Shown piece by piece: positions 1 to 8,761 of a DNA stretch of 64,000 bases (the first letter of the stretch is position 1; every line of letters begins with the position of its first letter). The DNA comes from Pseudomonas extremorientalis. GTDB lineage: Bacteria; Pseudomonadota; Gammaproteobacteria; Pseudomonadales; Pseudomonadaceae. The notes under the pieces were generated by a model that was not told where the DNA came from, did no database searches, and saw nothing but the letters and a program-made list of their open reading frames with translations. A program made the position numbers and the translations under genes. The stretch lies in assembly GCF_001870465.1 (NCBI RefSeq), contig NZ_MDGK01000015.1, positions 1 through 64,000 of the forward strand. The letters are read 5' to 3'.

Positions 1-10
1 CCCTCCCACA
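1..10. repeat. Right end of a REP element cut by the window edge
   Basis: The first ten bases match the terminal arm (CCCTCCCACA followed by TTTG) of the two complete REP doublets near 36.4 kb and 48.4 kb. This is therefore probably the end of a third copy lying just past the 3' end of the LysR gene. Only one arm is inside the window. Confidence 0.6.
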
Positions 11-35
11 TTTGATCTATATCACCTGGGAGAGA

Positions 36-1004
36 TCAGTTCGCCAGGCGCGCACCGCTGAGGCTGCCACTCAGTTCATACGCCACCAGTTCCGCCTGGT
101 GCGCCGCCAGAATCTCCGGCAGCGAGCCGCGCAGGTATTCCACCCAGGTCTTGATTTTCGCATCCAGGTATTGGCGCGAAGGATAGATGGCGTACAGGTT
201 CAACTCCTGGGAACGGTAGTTGGGCATGACCCGCACCAGGGTGCCGTTGCGCAGGCCCTCGATGGCCGCGTACACCGGCAACAGACCAATGCCCATGCCG
301 CTAGTGATCGCGGTTTTCATCGCGTCGGCCGAGTTCACCAGGAACGGCGAGGTATTGATTGCCACGCTTTCCTGGCCTTCGGGGCCGTTGAAGGTCCACT
401 TGTCGAGCTGGATCACCGGGCTGACCAGGCGCAGGCAGGCATGGTTGAGCAGGTCATTGGGGCGATGGGCGCAGCCCTTGGCCTTGACGTAATCCGGCGA
501 GGCACAGGCGATGCTGTAGGTGATACCCAGGCGCTGGGACACGAAGCCCGAGTCCGGCAGTTCGCTGGCCAGCACGATGGACACGTCATAGCCTTCGTCG
601 AGCAGGTCCGGCACACGGTTGGCCAGGGTCAGGTCGAAGGTCACGTCCGGATGGGTGCGGCGATAGCGAGCGATGGCGTCGATGACGAAATGCTGGCCGA
701 TGCCGGTCATGGTGTGCACTTTCAATTGCCCGGCGGGGCGCGCATGGGCGTCACTGGCCTCGGCTTCGGCTTCTTCGACATAGGCCAGGATCTGTTCGCA
801 GCGCAACAGGTAACGTTTACCCGCCTCGGTCAGTGCAATGCGCCGAGTGGTGCGGTTCAACAAGCGGGTTTGCAGATGGGCCTCAAGGTTGGAGACCGCG
901 CGCGACACATTGGCAGTGGTGGTATCCAGTTGCACGGCGGCGGCGGTGAAGCTGCCGGCTTCGGCCACGCAACTGAAGGCGCGCATGTTTTGCAAAGTGT
1001 CCAT
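36..1004 (-). CDS. LysR-family transcriptional regulator
   Basis: The 322-aa protein has a LysR winged helix-turn-helix in residues 1-60 (FSCVAEAGSFTAAAVQL, then a leucine-rich recognition region with RLLNRTTRR). An effector-binding domain from about residue 90 to 295 follows. Length is normal for the family. The neighbouring plus-strand efflux operon at 3.5-8.3 kb is of the type often controlled by an adjacent LysR protein (compare AaeR of the aaeXAB system), but here an unrelated 2.2-kb gene lies between them, so the target is only inferred. The C-terminal 30 residues look loosely conserved. Confidence 0.9.
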   Translation of the reverse strand: MDTLQNMRAFSCVAEAGSFTAAAVQLDTTTANVSRAVSNLEAHLQTRLLNRTTRRIALTEAGKRYLLRCEQILAYVEEAEAEASDAHARPAGQLKVHTMTGIGQHFVIDAIARYRRTHPDVTFDLTLANRVPDLLDEGYDVSIVLASELPDSGFVSQRLGITYSIACASPDYVKAKGCAHRPNDLLNHACLRLVSPVIQLDKWTFNGPEGQESVAINTSPFLVNSADAMKTAITSGMGIGLLPVYAAIEGLRNGTLVRVMPNYRSQELNLYAIYPSRQYLDAKIKTWVEYLRGSLPEILAAHQAELVAYELSGSLSGARLAN

Positions 1005-1101
1005 GGAGTGTTCTCAAGGGAGATGCCAAATTGTGACATGAAGTTGCGCGCAGGTGTGTATCCGCTGGGCGCTGTCCCCTCCCGACATGGGTGGCGAAGA
1101 G

Positions 1102-3303
1102 TCAGGACAACGTCCAGGCCTCACTGACTTTCGCCCTATAGTGCGGCATGTATTCCTGTAGCAAGTGATTGAATGCCGCCTGTGCGCGGGCGCGGTTTTC
1201 ACCGGTAGGCACGTCGAGGGCGGCGTGGGCGCGCTGTATCAGGGTTTCGGCGGCCCGGGCGAGTACCGGGCTGATGCGTTTGAGTGCGTCAATCTCCGCG
1301 GTCAGCGACGTACCGTGGGCCTGCCGGCCCAGGGTGTCGAGCAATGCATGAAAGTCATCGGCGTGCCGCTCTACGTAATCGTCCCAGCCCGGCTGCTCAT
1401 CGGGGTTTTCCAGGTAGCGGAGGGCGATTGGCAGCAGATGATCCAGTGAGTCGCTGCCTAACCGGTCTTTGTGCAAGGTTTGCCGGGTGCGCAACGACTG
1501 CGCCTCGATGCCGCTGAACTGTTCAACCTGTTGCGGCAGTACCAGATTGCGGTCTTTGTCCTCCGTATGACGGGTATAGAGCACCACCGGTTGGCCGTGC
1601 TTTATCTTTACCAGCACTTGGGTGGACCACGGTCTGGCGGGATCAGGCAGCGATTCGCTGATCGAGCGGACCAGGTGTCCCCAGCCGAATGTCTGCTCGC
1701 CAATGGTATCAAGTGCTTGGTCCAGCATTTCCTTGACGACTTGCCGGGATTCTGAAGGGGCAATATCGATTGTCAGGTAATCACCGCTCAGGTGCGGGTC
1801 ATCGAGCTTGCGTTGGCTGACTTCAATGGTCACGCCTTTGCCCGCCCCGCCCTGTGACGAGGCCGCTACCCCGGCAGAGAAACTCTGTATCTGGGCGATG
1901 GCGGTCAGCTTGTAGACTTTCAGCGCATCGGGGCGCAGCTGAGCAGGGTGACACTGGATCAGCGTGTACATTTCATTCTCCAGCGGCCTATCGATGCGCG
2001 ACTGTGCCTTGAGCAGCACATAGCGCTCCAGCAATGATTGGGCCTGTTTGTTGCTGGCGTGGCGGGTGGCGTTCAGCTCGGACGCTGGCACGGGTGTGCA
2101 GACCTGCCGGGTGAATTGTTTGCTGGTGGCGTCTATGTGGTTTTTCATGTCGGCCAACAGTGCCAGAGGGTCGTCGTTGTAGTGCTTGTGCGAGGCCAGG
2201 CGACGATGCGCCAACTCCGGCGCTGTTTCATACAGGCTCAGGATATCCAGGGTGATGTGTCGGTGAGTGCGTTGCAGGGTTGGCTTTATCGTGGTTTTCA
2301 CCTGCAGAGCACTGAAGACATTCACCGTCGACTTGTTATGGGCCGTCAACGCGAAGCCGCGTTCGGTGATCACCGGTTGGGACGTGTTTCTCACGCTGGG
2401 CAGCTCAACATCGGTCAGGCCTGCGTCGGCCAATGCCGCCCTGACATAGGGTTGGCTCAGCGCTGAGTAGGCCAGGTGTTTCTGCAGGTTGTAGCTATCA
2501 CGCAACAAGCTGGGCAGGTTCTTCGCAGTGCGACGGATACTCTCGCTTAGCGAGGTGCGAACGGAATGGCTGCGCGCATCGGCGTACTGTTCCAGGTTTT
2601 CGTATTCGCGAGCCGAAACATAGCCGATACCGAGTTGGCTGTGGGTCTGGAACTGCTTCTCGATCGATGACTTCAACTGTGCCTGCAGGCTGATGGTGCG
2701 CGTGCTTCTGATGCGCTGGTCGGCACAGACCTTCAGGCGGGAGTCGGCTGCCAGCTGCGGCCCGGCACGCGTCTGTTGCGTTGGTTCCAATGCAACGTTG
2801 TAGCCGATATGACGGTGGTTGCTGCGTTCGCCGCCATTGCGGACATAGGCGAGTGCCGGTAATAACTTTTGCGTCAGGCGCAGATGTTTGCCAGCACTGA
2901 CGGCTGCCCGGAACTGCCATTTGAGGGCACGACACAGTGCATAGTCGGCCTCGATGTCCGGGTCCCTGGAGGTGCGGTGTCGGCGAAGCAGGTGTTCGGC
3001 CTTTTTGAAAAACGCGTAAAAGTCCGGTAATGCCTCTACCGACACCTCAAGGCTCGGCTCTCGGCTGGGCAGCTTGTGGTGAAGCGCCTCTATTGACGCT
3101 CGATCGCGATGATAGTCTGCGAGCGGGACCAGCTTTTCCAGGACTCTGTCCGCAATCCAGCACACATCACGCTCCAGGGGGCGCATACCGGGTTGCAGTG
3201 GTGCTGGCGAGAGGTGTAGCTGCCTGCGCAGAACGTCAGCGGTCTGTTGTGCAGGGGCGGATATGGCTGCTTCGAAAGGGCGTGCGTTGAGGACTGAAAA
3301 CAT
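1102..3303 (-). CDS. Uncharacterised 733-aa protein (orphan)
   Basis: I do not recognise this family. The protein is long, hydrophilic and mostly helical in appearance, with no signal peptide, no convincing transmembrane segment and no familiar catalytic motif. It has many Arg, His and Gln residues, and a Gly/Ser-rich patch (SSQGGAGKG) around residue 470 that is not a proper P-loop. A good Shine-Dalgarno (GGAG) lies 9 bases before the ATG. It is a monocistronic minus-strand gene placed between a LysR gene and the efflux operon it might regulate, so it looks like an insertion into a conserved neighbourhood. Size and composition would be compatible with a secreted effector, but no hrp box or secretion signal was found. 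Function unknown. Confidence 0.75.
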   Translation of the reverse strand: MFSVLNARPFEAAISAPAQQTADVLRRQLHLSPAPLQPGMRPLERDVCWIADRVLEKLVPLADYHRDRASIEALHHKLPSREPSLEVSVEALPDFYAFFKKAEHLLRRHRTSRDPDIEADYALCRALKWQFRAAVSAGKHLRLTQKLLPALAYVRNGGERSNHRHIGYNVALEPTQQTRAGPQLAADSRLKVCADQRIRSTRTISLQAQLKSSIEKQFQTHSQLGIGYVSAREYENLEQYADARSHSVRTSLSESIRRTAKNLPSLLRDSYNLQKHLAYSALSQPYVRAALADAGLTDVELPSVRNTSQPVITERGFALTAHNKSTVNVFSALQVKTTIKPTLQRTHRHITLDILSLYETAPELAHRRLASHKHYNDDPLALLADMKNHIDATSKQFTRQVCTPVPASELNATRHASNKQAQSLLERYVLLKAQSRIDRPLENEMYTLIQCHPAQLRPDALKVYKLTAIAQIQSFSAGVAASSQGGAGKGVTIEVSQRKLDDPHLSGDYLTIDIAPSESRQVVKEMLDQALDTIGEQTFGWGHLVRSISESLPDPARPWSTQVLVKIKHGQPVVLYTRHTEDKDRNLVLPQQVEQFSGIEAQSLRTRQTLHKDRLGSDSLDHLLPIALRYLENPDEQPGWDDYVERHADDFHALLDTLGRQAHGTSLTAEIDALKRISPVLARAAETLIQRAHAALDVPTGENRARAQAAFNHLLQEYMPHYRAKVSEAWTLS

Positions 3304-3533
3304 TCGGGCACTCCAGAGGGTGGAATGCTCGTTAGTGTGCTTGCTGGCAGCGCACCGCGCTGTAGGGAGAATGTCCCTGTGCCGGTATAAATAGCCCTAC
3401 ATCCTTGGCGCCAGCTCGGATTATCGCCTGAACGGTAACAAAGATTCACAGGAATGCCAGCTTATCGTCCGCCAAGCCGCCGCCTAGAATTGCGCCACCT
3501 CTCCCCGCAACACCCTCTCAGGAATTCACAGCA

Positions 3534-5045
3534 GTGCCGCGTCGCATCAGCAGAGAGCTCAAGACTCTCAGTGTTTGGGCTTTATCGTTCGCAATCAGCG
3601 GCTGCATCGGAACCGGAGGAGTAGCCCCTCAAGGCCAGTCCCTCAACGCCAATAACCTGGCTACCGACGACGCCATCCAGAGCGCCGCTCAAGACGCCCA
3701 CTGGCCCACCGCACACTGGTGGCAAGCCTACGGCGATCCCCAACTGAACCGCTGGGTCGCCCTCGCTACCGAAAACAGCCCAAGCATGGCCATGGCCGCT
3801 GCACGGGTGCGTGAAGCACGGGCGATGGCCGGGGTTGCCGAGTCGGCCGAGTCGTTGCAGATCAATAGCGACACGACCCTCAAGCGTCACAACTGGCCGA
3901 AGGATCAGTTCTATGGTCCCGGTGAGCTGAGCGGTGCCAACACCTGGGACAACAATGCGTCCCTGGGCCTGAGCTACGCCCTCGACCTGTGGGGCCGTGA
4001 AAGCAATGCCAGCGAACGTGCCGTCGACTTGGCCCACATGAGCGCCGCCGAGGCGCGCCAGGCTCAGCTCGAATTGCAGAACAACGTGGTGCGCGCCTAT
4101 ATCCAGCTGTCGTTGCAGTACGCCAACCGCGATATCGTCGCGGCCACGCTGGCACAACAGCAGCAGATTCTCGACCTGGCCAACAAACGCCTGGACGCGG
4201 GGATCGGCACCCACTTCGACGTCAGCCAGGCCGAAACCCCGCTTCCTGAAACCCATCGTCAACTGGATGCCCTGGACGAAGACATCGCCCTGAGCCGCAA
4301 CCAGCTGGCGGCTCTGGCAGGCAAAGGTCCAGGGGCGGGTGCGCAACTGCAGCGCCCGAGCCTGTCCCTCGCCGCACCCTTGAAGTTGCCATCGAGCCTG
4401 CCGGCGCAGTTGCTCGGCCAGCGTCCGGATGTGGTCGCCAGTCGTTGGCAGGTCGCGGCCCAGGCCCGTGGCATCGACGTGGCCCACGCCGGTTTTTATC
4501 CCAACGTGGACCTGGTCGGCAGCCTCGGCTACATGGCCACCGGTGGCGGCATGCTGGAGTTCCTGGCGGGCAAGAAATTCAACTACAACGTCGGTCCGGC
4601 GATCACCTTGCCAATCTTCGACGGCGGGCGCCTGCGTGCGCAATTGGGTGAAGCCAGCGCCGGTTATGACATCGCGGTCGCCAAGTACAACCAGACGCTG
4701 GTCAACGCGCTCAAAGGCATCAGCGACCAGTTGATCCGTCGCGAGTCCATGGACAAACAAGCGTCCTTCGCCGCGCAGTCGGTGGCCTCGGCGCAGAAAA
4801 CCTACGACATCGCGATGATCGCCTACCAGCGCGGCCTCACCGACTACCTCAATGTGCTGAATGCGCAGACGTTGCTGTTCCGCCAGCAACAGGTGCAGCA
4901 ACAGGTGCAGGCCGCCCGCCTGAGTGCCCACGCCGAACTGGTCACCGCCCTGGGCGGCGGCCTCGGTGCTGGCAGCGACGTACCGCAAGACGCCAAGACC
5001 CTCCCGAGCAAGACCCCGACGGCACTGGCCGTGTTCGATCACTGA
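3534..5045 (+). CDS. NodT-family efflux outer-membrane lipoprotein
   Basis: This 503-aa protein is an outer-membrane factor of a tripartite efflux system. It starts at a GTG with AGGA about 12 bases upstream. The leader ends in ISGC with the lipidated cysteine at residue 24, as expected for NodT/OprM-type lipoproteins. The body carries two outer-membrane-efflux repeats (about residues 85-265 and 295-475), including the typical LLGQRPDVVASRWQVAAQ segment before the second repeat. It leads a compact operon: the FUSC transporter begins about ten bases after its stop. It should form the TolC-like exit duct for the HlyD adaptor downstream. Confidence 0.93.
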   Translation: MPRRISRELKTLSVWALSFAISGCIGTGGVAPQGQSLNANNLATDDAIQSAAQDAHWPTAHWWQAYGDPQLNRWVALATENSPSMAMAAARVREARAMAGVAESAESLQINSDTTLKRHNWPKDQFYGPGELSGANTWDNNASLGLSYALDLWGRESNASERAVDLAHMSAAEARQAQLELQNNVVRAYIQLSLQYANRDIVAATLAQQQQILDLANKRLDAGIGTHFDVSQAETPLPETHRQLDALDEDIALSRNQLAALAGKGPGAGAQLQRPSLSLAAPLKLPSSLPAQLLGQRPDVVASRWQVAAQARGIDVAHAGFYPNVDLVGSLGYMATGGGMLEFLAGKKFNYNVGPAITLPIFDGGRLRAQLGEASAGYDIAVAKYNQTLVNALKGISDQLIRRESMDKQASFAAQSVASAQKTYDIAMIAYQRGLTDYLNVLNAQTLLFRQQQVQQQVQAARLSAHAELVTALGGGLGAGSDVPQDAKTLPSKTPTALAVFDH

Positions 5046-5055
5046 GTAGGATTTG

Positions 5056-7233
5056 ATGACTCCCTTGCCTGCACCGCTGCGCTGGCTGCATGCCCTTGAG
5101 TGGCGCCGTGGTTTTTTCGACTGGGTACGCAGCGACGGCGTGACCTGGGTGTATATCTTCAAGGTGCTGGCCGCCGCGTTCCTCACGCTGTGGTTGGCCA
5201 TGCGCCTGGAGTTGCCGCAACCGCGCACGGCGATGATCACCGTGTTTATCGTGATGCAACCGCAAAGCGGCCAGGTGTTCGCCAAGAGCTTCTATCGCTT
5301 CCTCGGCACTCTGGCGGGGTCGGCGGTGATGGTGCTGCTGATCGCCTTGTTTGCGCAGAACACCGAGTTGTTCCTTGGTGCCTTGGCGATCTGGGTGGGC
5401 ATGTGCACCGCTGGTGCCACGCGCAATCGTAACTTTCGCGCCTATGGTTTCGTACTGGCCGGCTACACGGCGGCGATGGTCGGCCTGCCTGCGCTGGCGC
5501 ATCCGGACGGTGCTTTCATGGCAGCGGTGTGGCGGGTGCTGGAAATCTCCCTGGGGATTCTGTGCGCCACGCTGGTCAGCGCCGCGATCCTGCCGCAAAC
5601 CTCCAGCGCCGCCATGCGCAATGCCTTGTACCAGCGCTTTGGGGTGTTCGCGCTGTTCGTCACCGATGGCCTGCGCGGGCGCAGCCAGCGTGAAGGGTTC
5701 GAGGCCAGCAACGTGCGCTTCATCGCCGAAGCCGTGGGCCTGGAAGGGCTGCGCAGTGTCACGGTGTTTGAAGACCCGCACATGCGCCGGCGCAATGGTC
5801 GGCTCAGTCGCCTCAACGGCGAGTTCATGAGCCTTACCACGCGCTTCAATGCCTTGCACCAGTTGCTCGAGCGCCTGCGCAGCGATGCCGCCGACCATGT
5901 TGTCGCGGCCATCAAACCCGGCCTGCAAGACCTGGCCGAAGTGCTCGATGGTTTTTCTGGCCGTGCGCTCACCAGCCCCGACGCGTCGCGCCTGGTCAAT
6001 CAACTGAGCGCCTACAAGGACGGCTTGCCCGCCAAGGTCCGTAGCCTGCGCACCGCCTTCCAGAAAGGCGACCCCGCCGAAGCCGAACAATTGGATTTCC
6101 ACACCGCCTACGAGCTGCTCTACCGCTTCGTCGACGACCTGCACAACTACGCGCAAACCCACGCGTCCCTGGCCGATCACAGCCATGCGCGCGAGCAGTG
6201 GGACGAAACCTTTATCCCGAAGACCAACTGGTTGGCTTGCGCCGCCTCGGGGATTCGCGCGTCGTTTATCTTGGTTGTACTCGGCAGTTACTGGGTCGCC
6301 ACCGCCTGGCCCAGCGGTGCGACCATGACCCTGATTGCCGCCGCCACCGTGGGCCTGTCCGCCGCCACGCCGAACCCGAAGCGCATGGCGTTCCAGATGG
6401 CCTGCGGCACGTTGCTCGGTGCGGTGGTGGGCTTTGTCGAAATGTTCTTCGTGTTCCCCTGGATCGACGGTTTCCCGCTGCTGTGCGTGATGCTTGCGCC
6501 GGTGATCATCTTCGGCGCGTTTCTCGCTTCACGTCCGCAATACGCGGGTGTCGGGGTAGGCCTGTTGATCTTCTTCAGCACCGGTTCGGTGCCGGATAAC
6601 CTCACGGTCTACAACCCCTACACCTTTATCAACGACTACATCGCCATGGTCATCGGCATGCTGGTGTGCGCGGCGGCGGGGGCGATCATCCTGCCGCCCA
6701 ACAGCCGCTGGTTGTGGCGCCGCCTGGAGCAGGACCTGCGCGAACAGGTGGTGTATGCGATCAGCGGCAAGCTCAAGGGCCTGGCCTCGAGTTTTGAAAG
6801 CCGCACCCGCGACCTGCTGCACCAGGCCTACGGCCTCGCCGTCGGCCAGCCGCAAGTGCAGCGCGACCTGCTGCGCTGGATGTTCGTGGTGCTGGAAGTC
6901 GGTCACGCGATCATTGAGCTGCGCAAGGAACAGGCGATTCTGCCGGTGCACCCGGCATACGCCGAGTCCCAGCCGTGGCGCCAGGCGATCCGCGTGATGG
7001 GCCGCTCGCTGGTGCGGCTGTTCCTGCAACCCAGCGCGAGCAACCTGGAGCGCGGCCTCATCGCCGTCGACCATGCGATCAGCCGCGTACAGGCTACCGA
7101 CGAACCCTTCGCCCCGCACTTCGACACGTCGGCCCTGCGCCGGGTGAAAAGCTACCTGCACTTTATCCGCACTTCATTGCTCGACCCGCAATCGCCACTC
7201 GCTGCCTTTAAAGGAACTGCGCATGCCCCGTGA
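5056..7233 (+). CDS. FUSC-family (AaeB-like) inner-membrane efflux transporter
   Basis: The 725-aa protein has the FUSC layout: an N-terminal hydrophobic block (about residues 30-185), a soluble region rich in Leu/Arg (about 190-390), a second hydrophobic block (about 395-540) and a C-terminal soluble domain. Members such as AaeB export aromatic carboxylic acids; the substrate here is unknown. I chose the ATG at 5056 rather than the TTG one codon earlier, because GAGTAGGA lies at suitable spacing. The end overlaps the DUF1656 gene by 11 bases, which signals translational coupling. Confidence 0.93.
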   Translation: MTPLPAPLRWLHALEWRRGFFDWVRSDGVTWVYIFKVLAAAFLTLWLAMRLELPQPRTAMITVFIVMQPQSGQVFAKSFYRFLGTLAGSAVMVLLIALFAQNTELFLGALAIWVGMCTAGATRNRNFRAYGFVLAGYTAAMVGLPALAHPDGAFMAAVWRVLEISLGILCATLVSAAILPQTSSAAMRNALYQRFGVFALFVTDGLRGRSQREGFEASNVRFIAEAVGLEGLRSVTVFEDPHMRRRNGRLSRLNGEFMSLTTRFNALHQLLERLRSDAADHVVAAIKPGLQDLAEVLDGFSGRALTSPDASRLVNQLSAYKDGLPAKVRSLRTAFQKGDPAEAEQLDFHTAYELLYRFVDDLHNYAQTHASLADHSHAREQWDETFIPKTNWLACAASGIRASFILVVLGSYWVATAWPSGATMTLIAAATVGLSAATPNPKRMAFQMACGTLLGAVVGFVEMFFVFPWIDGFPLLCVMLAPVIIFGAFLASRPQYAGVGVGLLIFFSTGSVPDNLTVYNPYTFINDYIAMVIGMLVCAAAGAIILPPNSRWLWRRLEQDLREQVVYAISGKLKGLASSFESRTRDLLHQAYGLAVGQPQVQRDLLRWMFVVLEVGHAIIELRKEQAILPVHPAYAESQPWRQAIRVMGRSLVRLFLQPSASNLERGLIAVDHAISRVQATDEPFAPHFDTSALRRVKSYLHFIRTSLLDPQSPLAAFKGTAHAP

Positions 7234-7423
7234 AATCGCCTTCCACGGCATCTATATGCCGACCATGACCCTGATGTTCCTGATCGCGGCGGGGCTGGCC
7301 TGGGGTGTGGATCGCTTCCTGGCCGGGTTCGACCTGTACCGTTTTTTCTGGCACCCGGCGTTGCTGCGCCTGAGCCTGTTCGTCTGCCTGTTCGGCGCCC
7401 TGGCGCTGAGCGTCTACCGTTGA
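7223..7423 (+). CDS. DUF1656 small membrane protein (AaeX-like)
   Basis: A 66-aa protein with two predicted transmembrane helices (about residues 10-27 and 45-62). It opens with MPREIAFHGIYMPTM, which is characteristic of DUF1656. Such proteins sit between the FUSC transporter and the HlyD adaptor in AaeXAB-type operons. The gene overlaps the transporter gene by 11 bases, and the adaptor starts ten bases after its stop. The exact role in the pump is unknown. Confidence 0.92.
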   Translation: MPREIAFHGIYMPTMTLMFLIAAGLAWGVDRFLAGFDLYRFFWHPALLRLSLFVCLFGALALSVYR

Positions 7424-7433
7424 GAATGCCCCG

Positions 7434-8297
7434 ATGAAAAAGTTTTTCAGCCTGCTCGCGACCTTGCTGGTACTGGCCTTGGCCATCTGGATTGGCCGCA
7501 CGTTGTGGGTGCATTACATGGAAACCCCGTGGACCCGCGACGGCCGTGTGCGCGCCGACATCATCAACGTGGCGGCCGACGTCACCGGCGAAGTGGTCGA
7601 CGTGCCGGTGCGTGACAACCAACTGGTGAAAAAGGGCGACCTGTTGATGCAGATCGATCCCGAGCACTACCGCATTGCGGTCAAGCAGGCGCAATCGCTG
7701 GTCGCGTCGCGCAAAGCCACTTGGGAAATGCGCAAGGTCAACGCCCATCGCCGGGCGGACCTGGATGCGCTGGTGATTTCGAAAGAAAACCGTGACGACG
7801 CCAGCAACATCGCCGACTCCGCCTTGGCCGATTACCAGCATGCGTTGGCGCAACTGGAAGCCGCCGAACTCAACCTGAAACGCACCCGGGTGCTGGCGGC
7901 GGTGGACGGCTATGTCACCAACCTCAACGTGCACCGAGGCGACTACGCACGCATCGGCGAAGCCAAGATGGCGGTGGTGGATATGAATTCGTTCTGGGTC
8001 TACGGCTTCTTCGAAGAAACCAAACTGCCCCATGTGAAGGTCGGTGACAAAGCCGATATGCAGTTGATGAGCGGTGAGACCCTCAAGGGCCACGTAGAAA
8101 GTATCTCCCGCGGCATCTACGACCGCGACAACCCCGAGAGCCGCGAGCTGATTGCCGATGTGAACCCGACCTTCAACTGGGTGCGCCTGGCCCAGCGGGT
8201 GCCGGTGCGGATTCATATCGATGAAGTGCCGCAGGGGGTGTTGTTGGCGGCGGGGATTACGTGCACGGTGATTGTGCGGGAGTTGTCGGGAGGTTGA
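7434..8297 (+). CDS. HlyD-family periplasmic adaptor (membrane fusion protein)
   Basis: The 287-aa protein has one N-terminal membrane anchor (about residues 4-24). The barrel-sandwich/lipoyl half-motifs follow (VTGEVVDVPVRDNQLVKKGDLLMQIDP and the matching TRVLAAVDGYVTNLNVHRGDY segment), separated by a short alpha-hairpin. This is the adaptor of the efflux operon and should bridge the FUSC protein to the outer-membrane factor. It ends the operon; the next gene is convergent only five bases away, and I see no clear terminator in that gap. Confidence 0.93.
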   Translation: MKKFFSLLATLLVLALAIWIGRTLWVHYMETPWTRDGRVRADIINVAADVTGEVVDVPVRDNQLVKKGDLLMQIDPEHYRIAVKQAQSLVASRKATWEMRKVNAHRRADLDALVISKENRDDASNIADSALADYQHALAQLEAAELNLKRTRVLAAVDGYVTNLNVHRGDYARIGEAKMAVVDMNSFWVYGFFEETKLPHVKVGDKADMQLMSGETLKGHVESISRGIYDRDNPESRELIADVNPTFNWVRLAQRVPVRIHIDEVPQGVLLAAGITCTVIVRELSGG

Positions 8298-8302
8298 GGT
8301 CG

Positions 8303-8761
8303 CTATTGGCGGCGTGCGTTGGCCCGCACTTCGCGTCGCCGTCTGACCCGCATTATGCTGACGTATCGGCGGTGATTTCGTGTATTGAGCATCAGCAGGC
8401 AGACCAGAGATTGAAACAAGGGAAACAGTGCAAACATAGAAACCGGGTGGCTCCCCAGGTAGTCTGCCGCAAGCAATGCATTCAGGGCTGCGGTGCACAC
8501 AAGTAGTGGCGGCCCTGAGCGTAACCCTCGTACCACCAGGGCTAATCCCATGCACATTACCAGCACCAATATCAGGCTCGCTGCTATCGCGTATTCGCTG
8601 GGGAGATAGTTGATTCGGGTGTAATACGACAGGCTGTGTGACAGGTTGCCTGAACTGCTGACCAAGTTCATGGACACTGCAGTTCCCACCGTGAAAGCGA
8701 AACGCTTGGTGTCATTGCACCATGTTCGCGGTGTTGGCGCAGGGGCTTTCTTAATGCTCAT
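8303..8761 (-). CDS. Small multi-spanning membrane protein, possible immunity protein
   Basis: A 152-aa protein with roughly three or four hydrophobic segments (about residues 18-34, 56-78, 83-100 and 103-124) and a very basic C terminus ending in Arg-rich sequence. I place the start at the ATG at 8761, which has a strong GAGGAG ribosome site and overlaps the preceding gene by 11 bases. An upstream in-frame ATG at 8821 would read deep into that gene. I do not recognise the family. Coupling to a gene for a hydrophobic, glycine-rich protein suggests an effector/immunity or membrane-complex pair, but that is inference only. Confidence 0.6.
   Translation of the reverse strand: MSIKKAPAPTPRTWCNDTKRFAFTVGTAVSMNLVSSSGNLSHSLSYYTRINYLPSEYAIAASLILVLVMCMGLALVVRGLRSGPPLLVCTAALNALLAADYLGSHPVSMFALFPLFQSLVCLLMLNTRNHRRYVSIMRVRRRREVRANARRQ

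Noticed and set aside
1860..1900. P-loop-like GGAGKG in the 733-aa orphan
   Set aside because: The spacing does not fit GxxxxGK(S/T), the residue after GK is Gly, and there is no Walker B nearby.
3365..3400. AGGGA...TCCCT inverted repeat before the 733-aa gene as an operator
   Set aside because: It is a 5-bp stem only, and no matching site occurs elsewhere in the window; it may be chance.
3582..5285. 567-codon minus-strand frame opposite the outer-membrane factor gene
   Set aside because: Antisense shadow. The plus-strand frame encodes a clear NodT-family lipoprotein with lipobox and repeats.
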